Assembly (NCBI RefSeq): GCF_003050705.1
Contig: NZ_QAOG01000004.1
Location: forward strand, 493,612-557,611
Length of the DNA stretch: 64,000 bases
From: Sphingomonas aurantiaca
GTDB lineage: Bacteria > Pseudomonadota > Alphaproteobacteria > Sphingomonadales > Sphingomonadaceae
Direction: 5' to 3'
Part shown: positions 18,564 through 27,494 of the stretch, piece after piece
Layout: every line of letters begins with the position of its first letter
Numbering within the stretch: the stretch's first letter is position 1
Made by a program: the position numbers and the translations under genes
The notes under the pieces: generated by a model
Databases searched by the model: none
Told to the model about the DNA's origin: nothing
What the model saw: only the letters and a program-made list of their open reading frames with translations

Positions 18564-18905
18564 TCAGCTGTGGCGGGCCATCAGCGTGAGCATAGTGTAA
18601 TATTCGCCGAGCGGGATCGTCCGTTCGAGCTCGCAGCCTATGCGCCCGCCCAGCGACCAGCGGACGACGGCGTCAACGGGCCCCAGGATCGGCAGGCGGA
18701 TCTGCAGTCGGTCGCCCGCGGCCGGATCGCCGTCGCACCGCGCCATAAGCCCGTTTGCCGACATGTTGACCAGCACCAGCTTTACCGTCTGCCCATCGGC
18801 ATCGAGCGCATGCGTGCGGTGCATCACCTCGTCACGGGGTTCACCGCGCGCATCTCGAACCGCCGTAGCGTAGCGTGGCATCGATCGTCCCCCGGGTGTG
18901 GCCAT
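18564..18905 (-). CDS. PilZ domain protein
   Basis: A 113-residue stand-alone PilZ-like protein. The c-di-GMP motifs are partly present: an Arg-rich start (about residues 11-25) and NMSANGLMARCDGD near residue 47, the usual (D/N)xSxxG element; then the beta barrel RLPILGPVDAVVRWSLGGRIGCELE. It may bind c-di-GMP, though the N-terminal RxxxR is not obvious. TAGGA lies nine bases upstream of the start. It is convergent with recG, with only four bases between them. Confidence 0.8.
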   Translation of the reverse strand: MATPGGRSMPRYATAVRDARGEPRDEVMHRTHALDADGQTVKLVLVNMSANGLMARCDGDPAAGDRLQIRLPILGPVDAVVRWSLGGRIGCELERTIPLGEYYTMLTLMARHS

Positions 18906-18988
18906 GCAGCCATCCTACCCGGTGCACGATGAACCCGCTACAAACAGTGATGCTTAACGCGATCGTCTTCGAAACGATAATGCGTCTA

Positions 18989-20212
18989 TTATGAGGGGGT
19001 TAGCATCCCATGTCGCTTCTTCCCGAGGCTAAGCCTGACGGGGGACGTAACGGGGAGGGCGGTCGTGGGCTCGCGCACGGGCTCGCCATCGACGCGCACC
19101 GCGCCCTCGGCCAGCTTGCGGCGCGCTTCGCCGTTCGAGGCGACGAAGCCGAGGCCGACCAAGGCTTCGACGATGCCGATCGCGCCACCGGGAACGGCCA
19201 GGCTCGGCAGCGAATCGCCCGACGCGCCTTCCTCGAACGTCTTGCGCGCGGTCTCGGCGGCCTGTTCGGCGGCGTCGCGGCCACGGCACATCGCGGTTGC
19301 TTCGTTCGCGAGGACGATCTTGGCGGCGTTGATCTCCGCGCCTTCGAGCGACTCGAGACGCGCGATCTCGTCGAGCGGCAGGTCGGTGAACAGCCGCAGG
19401 AAGCGGCCGACGTCGCGGTCGTCGGTGTTGCGCCAGAATTGCCAGTAATCGAAATGCGGCAGCTGGTCCTCGTGCAGCCAGACCGCGCCCGACATCGTCT
19501 TGCCCATCTTGCCGCCGTCCGCGGTCGTGATCAGCGGGGTAGTGACGCCGTAGACCTCGGTGCCGTCCATCCGGCGCGACAGCTCGATGCCGTTGACGAT
19601 GTTGCCCCACTGGTCCGATCCGCCCATCTGCAACCGGCATTCGGCACGGCGCGACAGCTCGAGAAAGTCGTAGGCCTGGAGGATCATGTAGTTGAATTCT
19701 AGGAAGCTCAGCGACTGTTCGCGGTCGAGGCGGAGCTTGACCGAATCGAACGCGAGCATCCGGTTGACCGAGAAATGCTGGCCGACGTCGCGCAGGAACG
19801 GGATATATTCGAGCGCATCGAGCCACTCGGCATTGTCGAGCATCACCGCGTCGGTCGGGCCGTCGCCGAACGTCAGGAAGCGTTCGAAGATGCGGCGGAT
19901 CGAGGCGACGTTCGCCTTGATGCCATCCTCGCCGAGCAGCTTGCGGGCTTCGTCCTTGAAGCTCGGATCGCCGATCTTGCCGGTGCCGCCGCCCATCAGG
20001 ACGATCGGCTTGTGCCCGGTCTGCTGGAGCCGACGGAGCAGCATGATCTGGACGAGGCTGCCGACGTGGAGCGACGGCGCGGTCGGATCGAAGCCGATAT
20101 AGCCGGGCACGATTTGCTTGCCCGCGAGCGAGTCGAGCGCGGCGGCATCGGTCATCTGGTGGACATAGCCGCGCGAGGTCAGCGTGGTGAGCAGGTCGGA
20201 CTGGTAGGTCAT
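18989..20212 (-). CDS. tyrS: Tyrosyl-tRNA synthetase
   Basis: A class I aminoacyl-tRNA synthetase charging tRNA-Tyr. The 407 residues include the HIGH-like [10 protein letters not shown] near residue 50, [25 protein letters not shown] near 200, the KMSKS-like [10 protein letters not shown] near 235, and a C-terminal S4 RNA-binding domain (about 340-400). The start at 20212 (MTYQSDLL) is preferred; a longer frame would begin with about 20 residues translated from the adjacent palindromic repeat. Confidence 0.96.
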   Translation of the reverse strand: MTYQSDLLTTLTSRGYVHQMTDAAALDSLAGKQIVPGYIGFDPTAPSLHVGSLVQIMLLRRLQQTGHKPIVLMGGGTGKIGDPSFKDEARKLLGEDGIKANVASIRRIFERFLTFGDGPTDAVMLDNAEWLDALEYIPFLRDVGQHFSVNRMLAFDSVKLRLDREQSLSFLEFNYMILQAYDFLELSRRAECRLQMGGSDQWGNIVNGIELSRRMDGTEVYGVTTPLITTADGGKMGKTMSGAVWLHEDQLPHFDYWQFWRNTDDRDVGRFLRLFTDLPLDEIARLESLEGAEINAAKIVLANEATAMCRGRDAAEQAAETARKTFEEGASGDSLPSLAVPGGAIGIVEALVGLGFVASNGEARRKLAEGAVRVDGEPVREPTTALPVTSPVRLSLGKKRHGMLTPS

Positions 20213-20241
20213 GGATGCGCGACTAGCATGCGCCTCCCGGT

Positions 20242-20325
20242 CCGTCATCCCGGCGAAAGCCGGGATATTCATGGGCGGGTGCTGCGGCTCGAACGGGGAG
20301 ATCCCAGCGTTCGCTGGGATGACGG
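20242..20325. repeat. REP-like palindrome, GTCATCC family, copy 1
   Basis: CCGTCATCCCGGCGAAAGCC at the left and GTTCGCTGGGATGACGG at the right form an 84-base inverted repeat between tyrS and the nlpD-like gene. Related copies are at 35423-35451, 39977-40060 and 43036-43118. Confidence 0.85.
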
Positions 20326-20344
20326 TCAGGGGGGAAGGACGGAA

Positions 20345-21475
20345 TCAGCTTCGCGGCAATTGCGAGGTCGGGTCGACGGGGGTCCGCCCCTTGCGCAGTT
20401 CGAAGTGGAGTTCGGGACGGTCGGCGAAACCGGTGTCGCCCGACAGCGCGACGGTCTGGCCGCGCTTCACGCTCTGCCCGCGCTGCACCAGCAGCTTCGA
20501 TGCGTGGCCGTAGACGCTGGTCCAGCCGCCGCCATGCTTGATGATCACCAGCCCGCCGAGCGCGGCGATACCGTCGCCGACATAGGCGACGACGCCGTCC
20601 GCGGCCGCGTGGATCGGCGTCGAGATCGGCACCGCGATCTTGATGCCGTCGTTGCGTTCGCCGCTCGCGCCCGGGCCGAAGCGCTTCACGACCCGGCCGT
20701 CGACTGGCCACAGGAACCCGCCGCTCGCGAGGCGCGCCGGCGCGGTGACGACGGCGTTCGAGGGCAGTATGCGGCGCGGCGTCGCGATCGGCTTGGCGGG
20801 CGCCTGGTTGTTGGCAAGCGCGGGCTCGCCGCCGGTCAGGATGTCGTCGATGTCGAGCGAGAAGGCGCGGGCGCGCTCCGCCGCGCTCGGCCTGCCGCCA
20901 CCGGGCGCATCGGGGATCAACACGCGCTGGTCGGCGCGCAGGACATAGGGCTCGACGAGCGCATTGACGGAGACGATCCGCGACCATTCCACGCCGTAGG
21001 CGCGCGCGATCGCGATCCCGGTCTCGCCGCGACGGACCTGGTGGTAGCGGCCGCCGGGGATGGTCAAGCGCTGGCCGGTGCGGATCGTGTAGGGCGTGTC
21101 GAGATCGTTCGCGCGTGCGATGGCCTCAAGGCTCGCGCCGCTGCGATCGGCCACGCGGCGCAGCGTGTCGCCGGGCTGCACGACATAGGTCGAATCGGGG
21201 ATCGACTTCGCATCGGCGCTGACCGGGCGCGCTTCCCAGGCGGGGCGCGGGGCGGGGAGGGTGGTGACCTCTCCGGTATCGCGGCCCGGTATGTCCTGCG
21301 GCGGCGTATCGTCACGGCGCGGCGGGGGATCGTCGCGGCGTGCAGGCGGCACGCGATAGGGGCGCGTCGGCACGGTGCCATAGCCCGCGGGACGATCGGC
21401 ATGCGGGATGCACGCGGCCAGCCCCAGCAACGGCAGCGCCGCTGCCGAGACGAGCGCACGCGCACATCGCATCAA
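20345..21475 (-). CDS. LysM/LytM-domain lipoprotein, NlpD-like amidase activator
   Basis: A 376-residue envelope protein with a lipobox-like LGLAACI at about residues 17-23, a Pro-rich linker, two LysM peptidoglycan-binding repeats (about 96-140 and 143-188) and a C-terminal M23/LytM domain (about 250-370). Three of the four metal ligands of active LytM are replaced: the HxxxD motif reads NDGIK and the HxH reads ELH. That fits a non-catalytic activator of cell-division amidases such as NlpD/EnvC. Its start overlaps the surE stop by ATGA, and serS-surE-nlpD form one operon. Confidence 0.88.
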   Translation of the reverse strand: MMRCARALVSAAALPLLGLAACIPHADRPAGYGTVPTRPYRVPPARRDDPPPRRDDTPPQDIPGRDTGEVTTLPAPRPAWEARPVSADAKSIPDSTYVVQPGDTLRRVADRSGASLEAIARANDLDTPYTIRTGQRLTIPGGRYHQVRRGETGIAIARAYGVEWSRIVSVNALVEPYVLRADQRVLIPDAPGGGRPSAAERARAFSLDIDDILTGGEPALANNQAPAKPIATPRRILPSNAVVTAPARLASGGFLWPVDGRVVKRFGPGASGERNDGIKIAVPISTPIHAAADGVVAYVGDGIAALGGLVIIKHGGGWTSVYGHASKLLVQRGQSVKRGQTVALSGDTGFADRPELHFELRKGRTPVDPTSQLPRS

Positions 21476-22236
21476 CGATAGGCCCGTTCGAGCAGGTCCA
21501 TCGATTCGAAATGCGTCAGGTCGAGATGCAGCGGCGTCACCGACACATAGCCGTCGGCGACCGCCTCGAGATCGGTCGCATGCGCGGGCGTATCGACCGT
21601 GCCGGACAGCGCGAACCAGTGATACTCATAACCGCGCGGATCCGTGTTGGTGACGATCTGCAGCCGGCCGTAATCGCGCAGGCCCTGGCCGACGACTCGT
21701 ACGCCCTTGACCGCATCGGCGGGACCGGCGGGGAAATTGATATTGACCAGCGTCCGCGGTGCGAGCGGCGCGTCGAGCAGCGGCCGCAGGACTCGCTCGC
21801 CCCACGCCTTGGCCGCTTCGAACGGTACGCTGTCGCCCATGCCTTCGCGGCTGTAAAGCTGGCTCAGCGCGATCGAGCGAACGCCGGCGAGCGCCCCCTC
21901 CATCGCCGCCGACACCGTGCCCGAATAGGTCACGTCCTCGGCCAGGTTCGCGCCGCGGTTGACGCCCGACAGGATCAGGTCGGGCGGGCTGTCCTTCATG
22001 ATCTTGGCGAGCGCCATCATCACCGCATCGGTCGGCGTGCCCGCGACGGCATAGCGCTTCTCGCCATGCTTGCGCACGCGGATCGGCCGCGACAGCGTCA
22101 GCGAATGGCCGGCGCCCGATTGTTCGTCCGCGGGCGCGACCACCCAGATATCGTCGGACAGCGTTGCGGCGATCGCCTCCAGCACCTTCAGCCCGGGCGC
22201 GTGATAGCCATCGTCGTTGGTGAGGAGGATCCGCAT
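21472..22236 (-). CDS. surE: 5'/3'-nucleotidase SurE
   Basis: SurE is a metal-dependent phosphatase acting on nucleoside monophosphates and polyphosphate in stationary phase. The 254-residue protein has the metal-binding [16 protein letters not shown] at the start, APADEQSGAGHSLT near residue 35, and DLILSGVNRGANLAEDVTYSGTVSAA near residues 85-110. It overlaps serS upstream (TGATG) and the nlpD-like gene downstream (ATGA); surE-nlpD linkage is widespread in proteobacteria. Confidence 0.96.
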   Translation of the reverse strand: MRILLTNDDGYHAPGLKVLEAIAATLSDDIWVVAPADEQSGAGHSLTLSRPIRVRKHGEKRYAVAGTPTDAVMMALAKIMKDSPPDLILSGVNRGANLAEDVTYSGTVSAAMEGALAGVRSIALSQLYSREGMGDSVPFEAAKAWGERVLRPLLDAPLAPRTLVNINFPAGPADAVKGVRVVGQGLRDYGRLQIVTNTDPRGYEYHWFALSGTVDTPAHATDLEAVADGYVSVTPLHLDLTHFESMDLLERAYR

Positions 22237-23513
22237 CAGCGCGTCGGCTCCAAGAGCGTCAGGCCGCCGAGATAGGGCTGGAGCACCGCGGGGACGGCGA
22301 CCGAACCGTCCTCCTGCTGGTAATTCTCCAGCACCGCGACGAGCGTGCGGCCGACCGCCAGCGCCGAGCCGTTGAGCGTGTGGACGAACCGCGTGCCCTT
22401 CTCGCCCTCGGGACGATAGCGTGCGTTCATCCGGCGTGCCTGGAAATCGGTGCAGGTCGAGACGCTGCTGATCTCGCGGTAGCGCGCCTGGCCCGGCAGC
22501 CAGACTTCGAGATCATAGGTGCGTGCAGCGGTGAACCCCATATCGCCGGTGCATAGGAGCATCCGCCTGAACGGCAGCTGCAACGCGTCGAGCACGCCTT
22601 CCGCACAGGCGGTCATCCGCTCATGCTCGGCCTCCGACATGTCGGGGGTGACGATCGAGACCATCTCGACCTTGTCGAACTGATGCTGGCGGATATAGCC
22701 ACGCGTATCGCGGCCGGCCGCACCCGCCTCGGAGCGGAAGCACGGCGTCAGCGCGGTGAAGCGGATCGGCAGTTCGGCCTCGCTCAGGATCTGTTCGCGG
22801 ACGATATTGGTGAGGCTCACCTCCGCGGTCGGGATCAGCCAGCGGCCATCGGTGGTGCGGAACAGGTCCTCCGCGAATTTAGGGAGCTGGCCGGTGCCGA
22901 ACACCGCTTCGTCTCGGACCAGCAGCGGCGGCGAGACCTGTTCGAAGCCCTCCTCGGCGACATGATCGAGCATGAACTGGCCGAGCGCGCGCTGCAGCCG
23001 GGCGGCGGGCCCGCGGACCAGCGTGAACCGCGCGCCGGACATCGCCGCGCCGGTCTCGAAATCGAGGCCCAGCGCAGGGCCGATCGCATCGTGCTCGCGC
23101 GCCGCAAAGGCGAAGGTCGCGGGCGTGCCGCGGGTGTGGACGAGCGCGTTGTCGTCCTCGCCGCCGCCTTCGGGAACGTCCGCCGCAGGCAGGTTCGGGA
23201 TCGCCGCCAGCAGGTCGCCGAGTTCGCTGCTCAGCCGCGCCTCATCGGCTTCCAGCGTCGGCAGCGCCTCCTTCAGGCTTGCGACTTCGGCCATCAGTGC
23301 CTGCGCCCTGGCCTCGTCCTTCTGCGCCTTGGCCTGACCGATCGCCTTCGACAGTTCGTTGCGACGCGTCTGCGCGGTCTGCGAGTCGGCGATCGTCGCG
23401 CGGCGCTGTTCGTCGAGCGTCACCAGCGATGCGGACTGCGGTGCGACACCCCGCTTGGCAAGGGCGGCGTCGAAGGCGGCGGGATCGTCGCGGATCAGGC
23501 GTATGTCGTGCAT
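22236..23513 (-). CDS. serS: Seryl-tRNA synthetase
   Basis: A class II aminoacyl-tRNA synthetase that charges tRNA-Ser. The 425 residues have the N-terminal antiparallel coiled-coil arm (about 25-105, rich in Ala/Glu/Lys), motif 2 [25 protein letters not shown] near residue 255, and motif 3 [19 protein letters not shown] near 385. The start [10 protein letters not shown] at 23513 is the conserved one. It is the first gene of the serS-surE-nlpD-like operon. Confidence 0.97.
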   Translation of the reverse strand: MHDIRLIRDDPAAFDAALAKRGVAPQSASLVTLDEQRRATIADSQTAQTRRNELSKAIGQAKAQKDEARAQALMAEVASLKEALPTLEADEARLSSELGDLLAAIPNLPAADVPEGGGEDDNALVHTRGTPATFAFAAREHDAIGPALGLDFETGAAMSGARFTLVRGPAARLQRALGQFMLDHVAEEGFEQVSPPLLVRDEAVFGTGQLPKFAEDLFRTTDGRWLIPTAEVSLTNIVREQILSEAELPIRFTALTPCFRSEAGAAGRDTRGYIRQHQFDKVEMVSIVTPDMSEAEHERMTACAEGVLDALQLPFRRMLLCTGDMGFTAARTYDLEVWLPGQARYREISSVSTCTDFQARRMNARYRPEGEKGTRFVHTLNGSALAVGRTLVAVLENYQQEDGSVAVPAVLQPYLGGLTLLEPTR

Positions 23514-23657
23514 GGCGCAGGCTATGCCGAGGCGGGTGCGCAGGCGCAAGACGGCTCCATCCTCCTGGTCCTCCCCCGCCAGGGCGAGGGTCGCAGGCAA
23601 CCTCCGCGCGACGCGGCGCGTTCATCCACCATACGCAACGCGAAAAGGAGATATCGC

Positions 23658-24099
23658 ATGCAGCTTCCTCACAACGCCGTGGTGCTCGTCGCCGATGGTC
23701 GGAAAAATGCTGTTCCTGCGCAATGAGGGCGACAATGCGTTCCCCAATCTGATCGTCGAGGAAGCGCAGGAGCAGGACAATCCCGCGACGCGCGACCAGG
23801 CGACCGACTCGGCCGGGCGCGCCTCGTCACCGCAGGGCGGCGTGCAGAGCTCGGTGGAGCCGACCGATTTCCACCAGATCGAGGAAGATCGCTTCGCCGC
23901 CGACGCCGCCGCGATGCTCAAGAAGCGCGCCTTGGCGAACGACTATGAGACGCTGATTGTCGTCGCACCGCCCAGGACGCTCGGCGAATTGCGGAAGCAT
24001 TATCACAAGGAAGTCAGCAACCGTCTGGCCGGCGAACTCGACAAGGACCTGACCGGGCACCCGATCAAGGATATCGAGAAGGCGCTAAAGAACGCCTGA
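23658..24099 (+). pseudogene. Host-attachment family protein gene, frameshifted
   Basis: The start MQLPHNAVVLVADGRK (preceded by AAGGAG) and the continuation KMLFLRNEGDNAFPNLIVEE lie in different frames. They would join into a normal protein of about 146 residues of the host-attachment family (annotated as required for attachment to host cells; function poorly known) if the five A at 23703-23707 were four. As read, the first frame stops after six more residues. The distal part keeps APPRTLGELRKHYHKEVSNRL and ends with a terminator, so decay is recent, or the extra A is a sequencing error. An ATG at 23707 could still express residues 17 onward. Confidence 0.8.
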
Positions 24100-24107
24100 C
24101 CGAACGT

Positions 24108-24149
24108 AAAAAGGGCCCCGCGGGACATCTCCTGCGGGGCCTTTTCTTT
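24108..24149. terminator. Bidirectional terminator between convergent genes
   Basis: A stem of AAAAGGGCCCCGC against GCGGGGCCTTTT, with a loop around GGACATCTCCT and T-rich flanks on both strands, sits between the host-attachment gene and the Ser/Gly-rich protein gene and can serve both. Confidence 0.88.
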
Positions 24150-24164
24150 GCCTGGTGTCGGCGC

Positions 24165-25241
24165 TTACGCGGCGGCGGCCTTTCGGGTGGCGAAGCGCTG
24201 GCGTGCCACGAGTGCGGCGGCGGCGGCGCCGAAGAGCAACACCATCGGCGGTGCGGGTACGGGCGCGGGCGGGCCGCCGCTCGATCCCGTGCTGCCACCC
24301 GAGCTTCCGCTGCTCGCGCTCGAAGCGCTGCTGGCACTCGACGCGCTGCTAGCGCTCGATCCGCTGGCGGAAGAGGCGGAGCTGCCCGACGAGGCGGAAC
24401 TGCCCGACGATCCGTTCGAGCTCCAGCCACCGGTCGAGTTCCAGCCGCCGCTCGATCCCCAGCCCTTGCTGCTCGAGCCATAGCTCGATCCGTCATGGCC
24501 GGGCTTGCCGCCCGACGAGCTGCCGCTGCTGGCAGACGATGCGGAGGAGGCCGACGAAGCCGACGACGCGCTGCTCGACGCGGACGATACGTTGCCGCTC
24601 GACGACGACGAGACGTCGCCGCTCGAGCCACCCGAGGCAGAGGAGACGTTGCCGCTCGAGCCACCCGAGGCAGAGGAGACGTTGCCGCTCGAACCGCCGG
24701 AGGACGATGTGCTCGATATCTCGGCACCGCCGGTGCTGCTCGACGATCCGCCGGTTGAGGTCGATCCGCCGCTCGACGCGGACCCCCCGGTCGATGTCGA
24801 TCCGCCGCTCGAGGTGGAGGAGATCACGATGCTGCCGCTCGAGCCGCCGCTGCCGCCAAAGCCGCCGCCGAACCCGCCACCAAAGCCACCGCCGAACCCG
24901 CTGCCGAAAAAGCCGCCGCTGCCGCCCACGGCCAAGGGCGCGGCACCCGCACCGCCGCCACCGATATATCCGTCGCCGACGGGCGCGGGGATCGGGACCG
25001 GGGCGGCATTGGCCACCGTCACGACGGTGGGCGCGCAGGTCGTCCGCGTCGTCGTCGTCACGCGCCGCACGCGCGGCCGGTGAACCGCGGCGACCTGAGG
25101 GCGGGCAACGCGCTTGACGAGCATGCGCTTGGCGTTGGCGGTTCGATTGGAGCTTTCCGCGACATGCACCGCGCCGCCGCCGATCAGGGCACCGCCACAC
25201 GCACAGGCGCACAATTTGGCCAAGGCCATCCTCACCGACAT
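24165..25241 (-). CDS. Ser/Gly-rich exported protein with PEP-CTERM-like tail
   Basis: A 358-residue low-complexity protein. Residues 1-30 look like a signal sequence (ALAKLCACACGGALIGGGAV). Then comes a basic Arg/Thr stretch, a glycine-rich block (GGGFGGGFGGG), and about 200 residues of Ser/Gly/Ala repeats including an exact 33-base tandem duplication (24618-24683, unit NVSSASGGSSG). The end VPAPPMVLLFGAAAAALVARQR has the proline motif, hydrophobic helix and basic tail of a PEP-CTERM exosortase signal, with Ala in place of Glu. AAGAG precedes the start at 25241. It is likely cell-surface or matrix; no exosortase is seen here. Confidence 0.75.
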   Translation of the reverse strand: MSVRMALAKLCACACGGALIGGGAVHVAESSNRTANAKRMLVKRVARPQVAAVHRPRVRRVTTTTRTTCAPTVVTVANAAPVPIPAPVGDGYIGGGGAGAAPLAVGGSGGFFGSGFGGGFGGGFGGGFGGSGGSSGSIVISSTSSGGSTSTGGSASSGGSTSTGGSSSSTGGAEISSTSSSGGSSGNVSSASGGSSGNVSSASGGSSGDVSSSSSGNVSSASSSASSASSASSASSASSGSSSGGKPGHDGSSYGSSSKGWGSSGGWNSTGGWSSNGSSGSSASSGSSASSASGSSASSASSASSASSASSGSSGGSTGSSGGPPAPVPAPPMVLLFGAAAAALVARQRFATRKAAAA

Positions 25242-25662
25242 ATCGTCACTCTTTCGTTGCCGGCACCCTCGTGTTGCCGGATCCCCGTGTGCAATGTTTA
25301 CGGCATCGCCATGCAGACTAACTGCAAAACAAACCGTTAAGTGCAAGAGCATTAACCATATCTACGCGGGTTAATCACCTATTTACGTCGGCTTGTTCGC
25401 CGGGTTCACCCTTAACGTGCCGCCATGGGACATAAGTGACGCGGGCGTTCGTCCAGCGTTTGCCGGCCGGCAACGGCGCGTTTCCTCGGTGTGCGTGAAA
25501 CCGCAAAATGAATTGGCGTAATATAATGTCGGATCTGGTTATTTTTGCGCAAGCCGGGTCGCTTGTGATGATCTTCGCGCGCGACTATAGGCGCATTCAC
25601 CATTTGGGGGCGGTCCTCGGAGATCAGCGTGGTTGATCCGACGGGGCCAGAGGGAGAGTGGT
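25242..25662. other. 421-base divergent intergenic region
   Basis: This gap separates the Ser/Gly-rich protein gene from dksA and must contain both promoters. It is clearly more AT-rich than its surroundings. It holds four TTAA elements between 25337 and 25415, one of them the 8-mer TTAACCAT (25352-25359) known as a CtrA half-site in Caulobacter. No coding frame or RNA gene is recognisable. Confidence 0.6.
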
Positions 25663-26133
25663 ATGGCGACCGTAATGAATCGTATGGACGATACCGGGAC
25701 TATCAATCGAAACGCTGCGAACGACAGCGACGACGAAAGCTATCGGCCCGATGCCGACGAACCCTTTATGAGCCTGAAGCAGCAGGCCTATTTTCGCGGG
25801 AAATTGCAGGCCTGGAAGGATGCGATCCTTCGGGAATCGCAGGAAACGCTGTCGCAGCTGCAGGTCGATTCGCTGCGTGAGGCCGATCTCACCGATCGGG
25901 CGTCGAGCGAGACCGACTGGTCGATCGAACTGCGCACGCGCGATCGGCAGCGCAAGCTCGTCTCCAAGATCGAGGCGGCGATCCGCCGGATCGACGAGGG
26001 CGAATATGGCTATTGCGAAGTCACCGGCGAGCCGATCAGCCTCGCCCGGCTCGAAGCGCGGCCGATCGCGACGATGACGGTCGAGGCGCAGGAGCGGCAT
26101 GAGCGCAACGAGAAGGTCTCGCGCGAGGATTGA
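25663..26133 (+). CDS. dksA: RNA polymerase-binding transcription factor DksA
   Basis: DksA enters the RNA polymerase secondary channel and works with ppGpp. The 156 residues have the coiled coil (about 45-120, with the DLTDRASSETDW tip carrying the acidic Asp residues) and the C-terminal globular domain EYGYCEVTGEPISLARLEARP. Only one of the four zinc-finger cysteines is present, as in the single-cysteine DksA of many alphaproteobacteria. AGGGAGAG precedes the ATG at 25663. Confidence 0.93.
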   Translation: MATVMNRMDDTGTINRNAANDSDDESYRPDADEPFMSLKQQAYFRGKLQAWKDAILRESQETLSQLQVDSLREADLTDRASSETDWSIELRTRDRQRKLVSKIEAAIRRIDEGEYGYCEVTGEPISLARLEARPIATMTVEAQERHERNEKVSRED

Positions 26134-26262
26134 TCCGCACGATCCCACTGCGCGCGTCACCAGGGTCGCATCGGTTGCCCGTCGTCGTTAAGCCATTTGG
26201 CAGGCTTTGGGGCCTAACAGGTGAGCCGGGCCACAATTATGCGGCCTCGATAACGCGGGACG

Positions 26263-26613
26263 ATGATGGACAGGTGCGATCATATGACTGGCGGGGACCG
26301 GACTATAGATAGCATTGCGCCGGATTCGGCATCGGCCGGTTCGACCGCGGGCAAAAGGGCGCTGCCGCGCGACAGCCTGCTGCTGGTCGGCCAGTGCCGA
26401 CTCGGCGACGAGCCGGGCGTGCACGAGGTGCGCGTCCGCAATCTGTCCGAGGCCGGGCTGATGATCGAACTCGACATACCCGCTGACGTCGGCAGCCATG
26501 TGTGGCTCGACTTGCCCGGGATCGGAGAGACCAGCGGGACAGTGGCGTGGTGCGCGGCGGGGAGAATGGGGATCGCACTCGACGGGACGATCGATCCCAG
26601 GCGCGCTCGGTAG
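26263..26613 (+). CDS. PilZ domain protein
   Basis: A 116-residue PilZ-like protein. After a variable start come PRDSLLLVGQCRLG and the motif VRNLSEAGLMIELD near residue 62, matching the (D/N)xSxxG element, then a beta-barrel with HVWLDLPGIGETSGTVAWCAAGRMGIALD. The N-terminal RxxxR is not evident, so c-di-GMP binding is uncertain. An alternative start is 26284. It resembles the PilZ protein at 18564-18905 in size and plan. Confidence 0.78.
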   Translation: MMDRCDHMTGGDRTIDSIAPDSASAGSTAGKRALPRDSLLLVGQCRLGDEPGVHEVRVRNLSEAGLMIELDIPADVGSHVWLDLPGIGETSGTVAWCAAGRMGIALDGTIDPRRAR

Positions 26614-26745
26614 TCGGATTTAGCAACCACGCTGCTTATCGTTGCGAGAGGCGTGGGATGGGCAGGGCTTGGGCCGGACGGATGGGCGACCATTCCCCGG
26701 TCTTGTATCCGGGGCGTGGCCGCCTGGTATCCGCCGTTCAGCGCG

Positions 26746-26901
26746 TTACAGGCTGACGATCTCTTCCTTGAGTCGCAGTTTCTGCTTCTTCAGCTGCGCG
26801 AGGATGGCAGCGTCGGGCAAGGGGCGGTGCGTTTCCGCTGCGATTCGCTGATCAAGCACGGCGTGCTTGGTTTCCAAGGCTGTCTGATGCGTCGTCTGCA
26901 C
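26746..26901 (-). CDS. YdcH/DUF465 family small protein (GTG start)
   Basis: A 51-residue helical protein. TTHQTALETKHAVLDQRIAAE and LKKQKLRLKEEIVSL are the two halves of the DUF465 hairpin, common in alphaproteobacteria and of unknown function. I choose the GTG at 26901, because AGGAGG lies nine bases upstream; a longer frame to 26949 would read through that site. Confidence 0.82.
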   Translation of the reverse strand: MQTTHQTALETKHAVLDQRIAAETHRPLPDAAILAQLKKQKLRLKEEIVSL

Positions 26902-27106
26902 GATGGAGTACCTCCTGCATTCGGGTTGGGGGACGGAGTAAACCACCACGTCATCGAAATGTCTTTATCGGAAATGGACCAAATCGATTGGCCGACTGAT
27001 TTAATGCGACGACCCGTGTGTTCGACGCATGCTACCCATGATGCGGCGCTTTAGCGCTCGCCAGCGCGCCCCCATTTGCTAAGGACGCCGGTGACGGAGG
27101 ATCGGC

Positions 27107-27322
27107 ATGTATCTCAGGGACAGCGTGGACGAGGCTCAGATGCGGGTACGGCTGGACGGGATGCGGGTCGAGCATCGCGACCTCGACGATGCGATCGCCG
27201 CGCTCATCCTGTCGCCGGTCCCCGACCAGTTGCAGATCGCGCGTCTCAAGCGGCGCAAGCTGAGGCTTCGCGACGAAATCGCCGCGTGCGAAGACATGCT
27301 GATCCCGGATATCATCGCCTGA
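27107..27322 (+). CDS. YdcH/DUF465 family small protein
   Basis: A 71-residue helical protein with the same hairpin plan as its divergent neighbour: LDGMRVEHRDLDDAIAAL, then LQIARLKRRKLRLRDEIAAC. The two DUF465 genes face away from each other across 205 bases, which must hold both promoters. Function is unknown; basic LKRRKLRLRDEI-type helices may bind nucleic acid or form coiled coils. Confidence 0.8.
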   Translation: MYLRDSVDEAQMRVRLDGMRVEHRDLDDAIAALILSPVPDQLQIARLKRRKLRLRDEIAACEDMLIPDIIA

Positions 27323-27494
27323 ACGACGAAGACCGAGCGCTCTCCTGAAGGCGTGTCGCAAGCCGATCGACCGCGCCGTTTGTCGGGGACCAGCTGGGCT
27401 AGATGCCTCATTTTGATACGTTTCGTACAATCGGCATCGCGTCACGGCTGTCATCACGCTGGGCTGCACCAAGCGGCTATGCCATCCCGGCGCG

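Noticed and set aside
20213..20272. N-terminal extension of tyrS beginning [10 protein letters not shown].
   Set aside because: These residues are translated from the GTCATCC-family repeat, and the conserved tyrS start is at 20212.
24500..24900. Possible CRISPR-like or tandem array.
   Set aside because: The repeats are codon-phased Ser/Gly repeats inside a coding frame, with no unique spacers.
25839..26133. Loss of the DksA zinc finger as a sign of a damaged gene.
   Set aside because: Single-cysteine DksA proteins are normal in alphaproteobacteria and the rest of the protein is intact.
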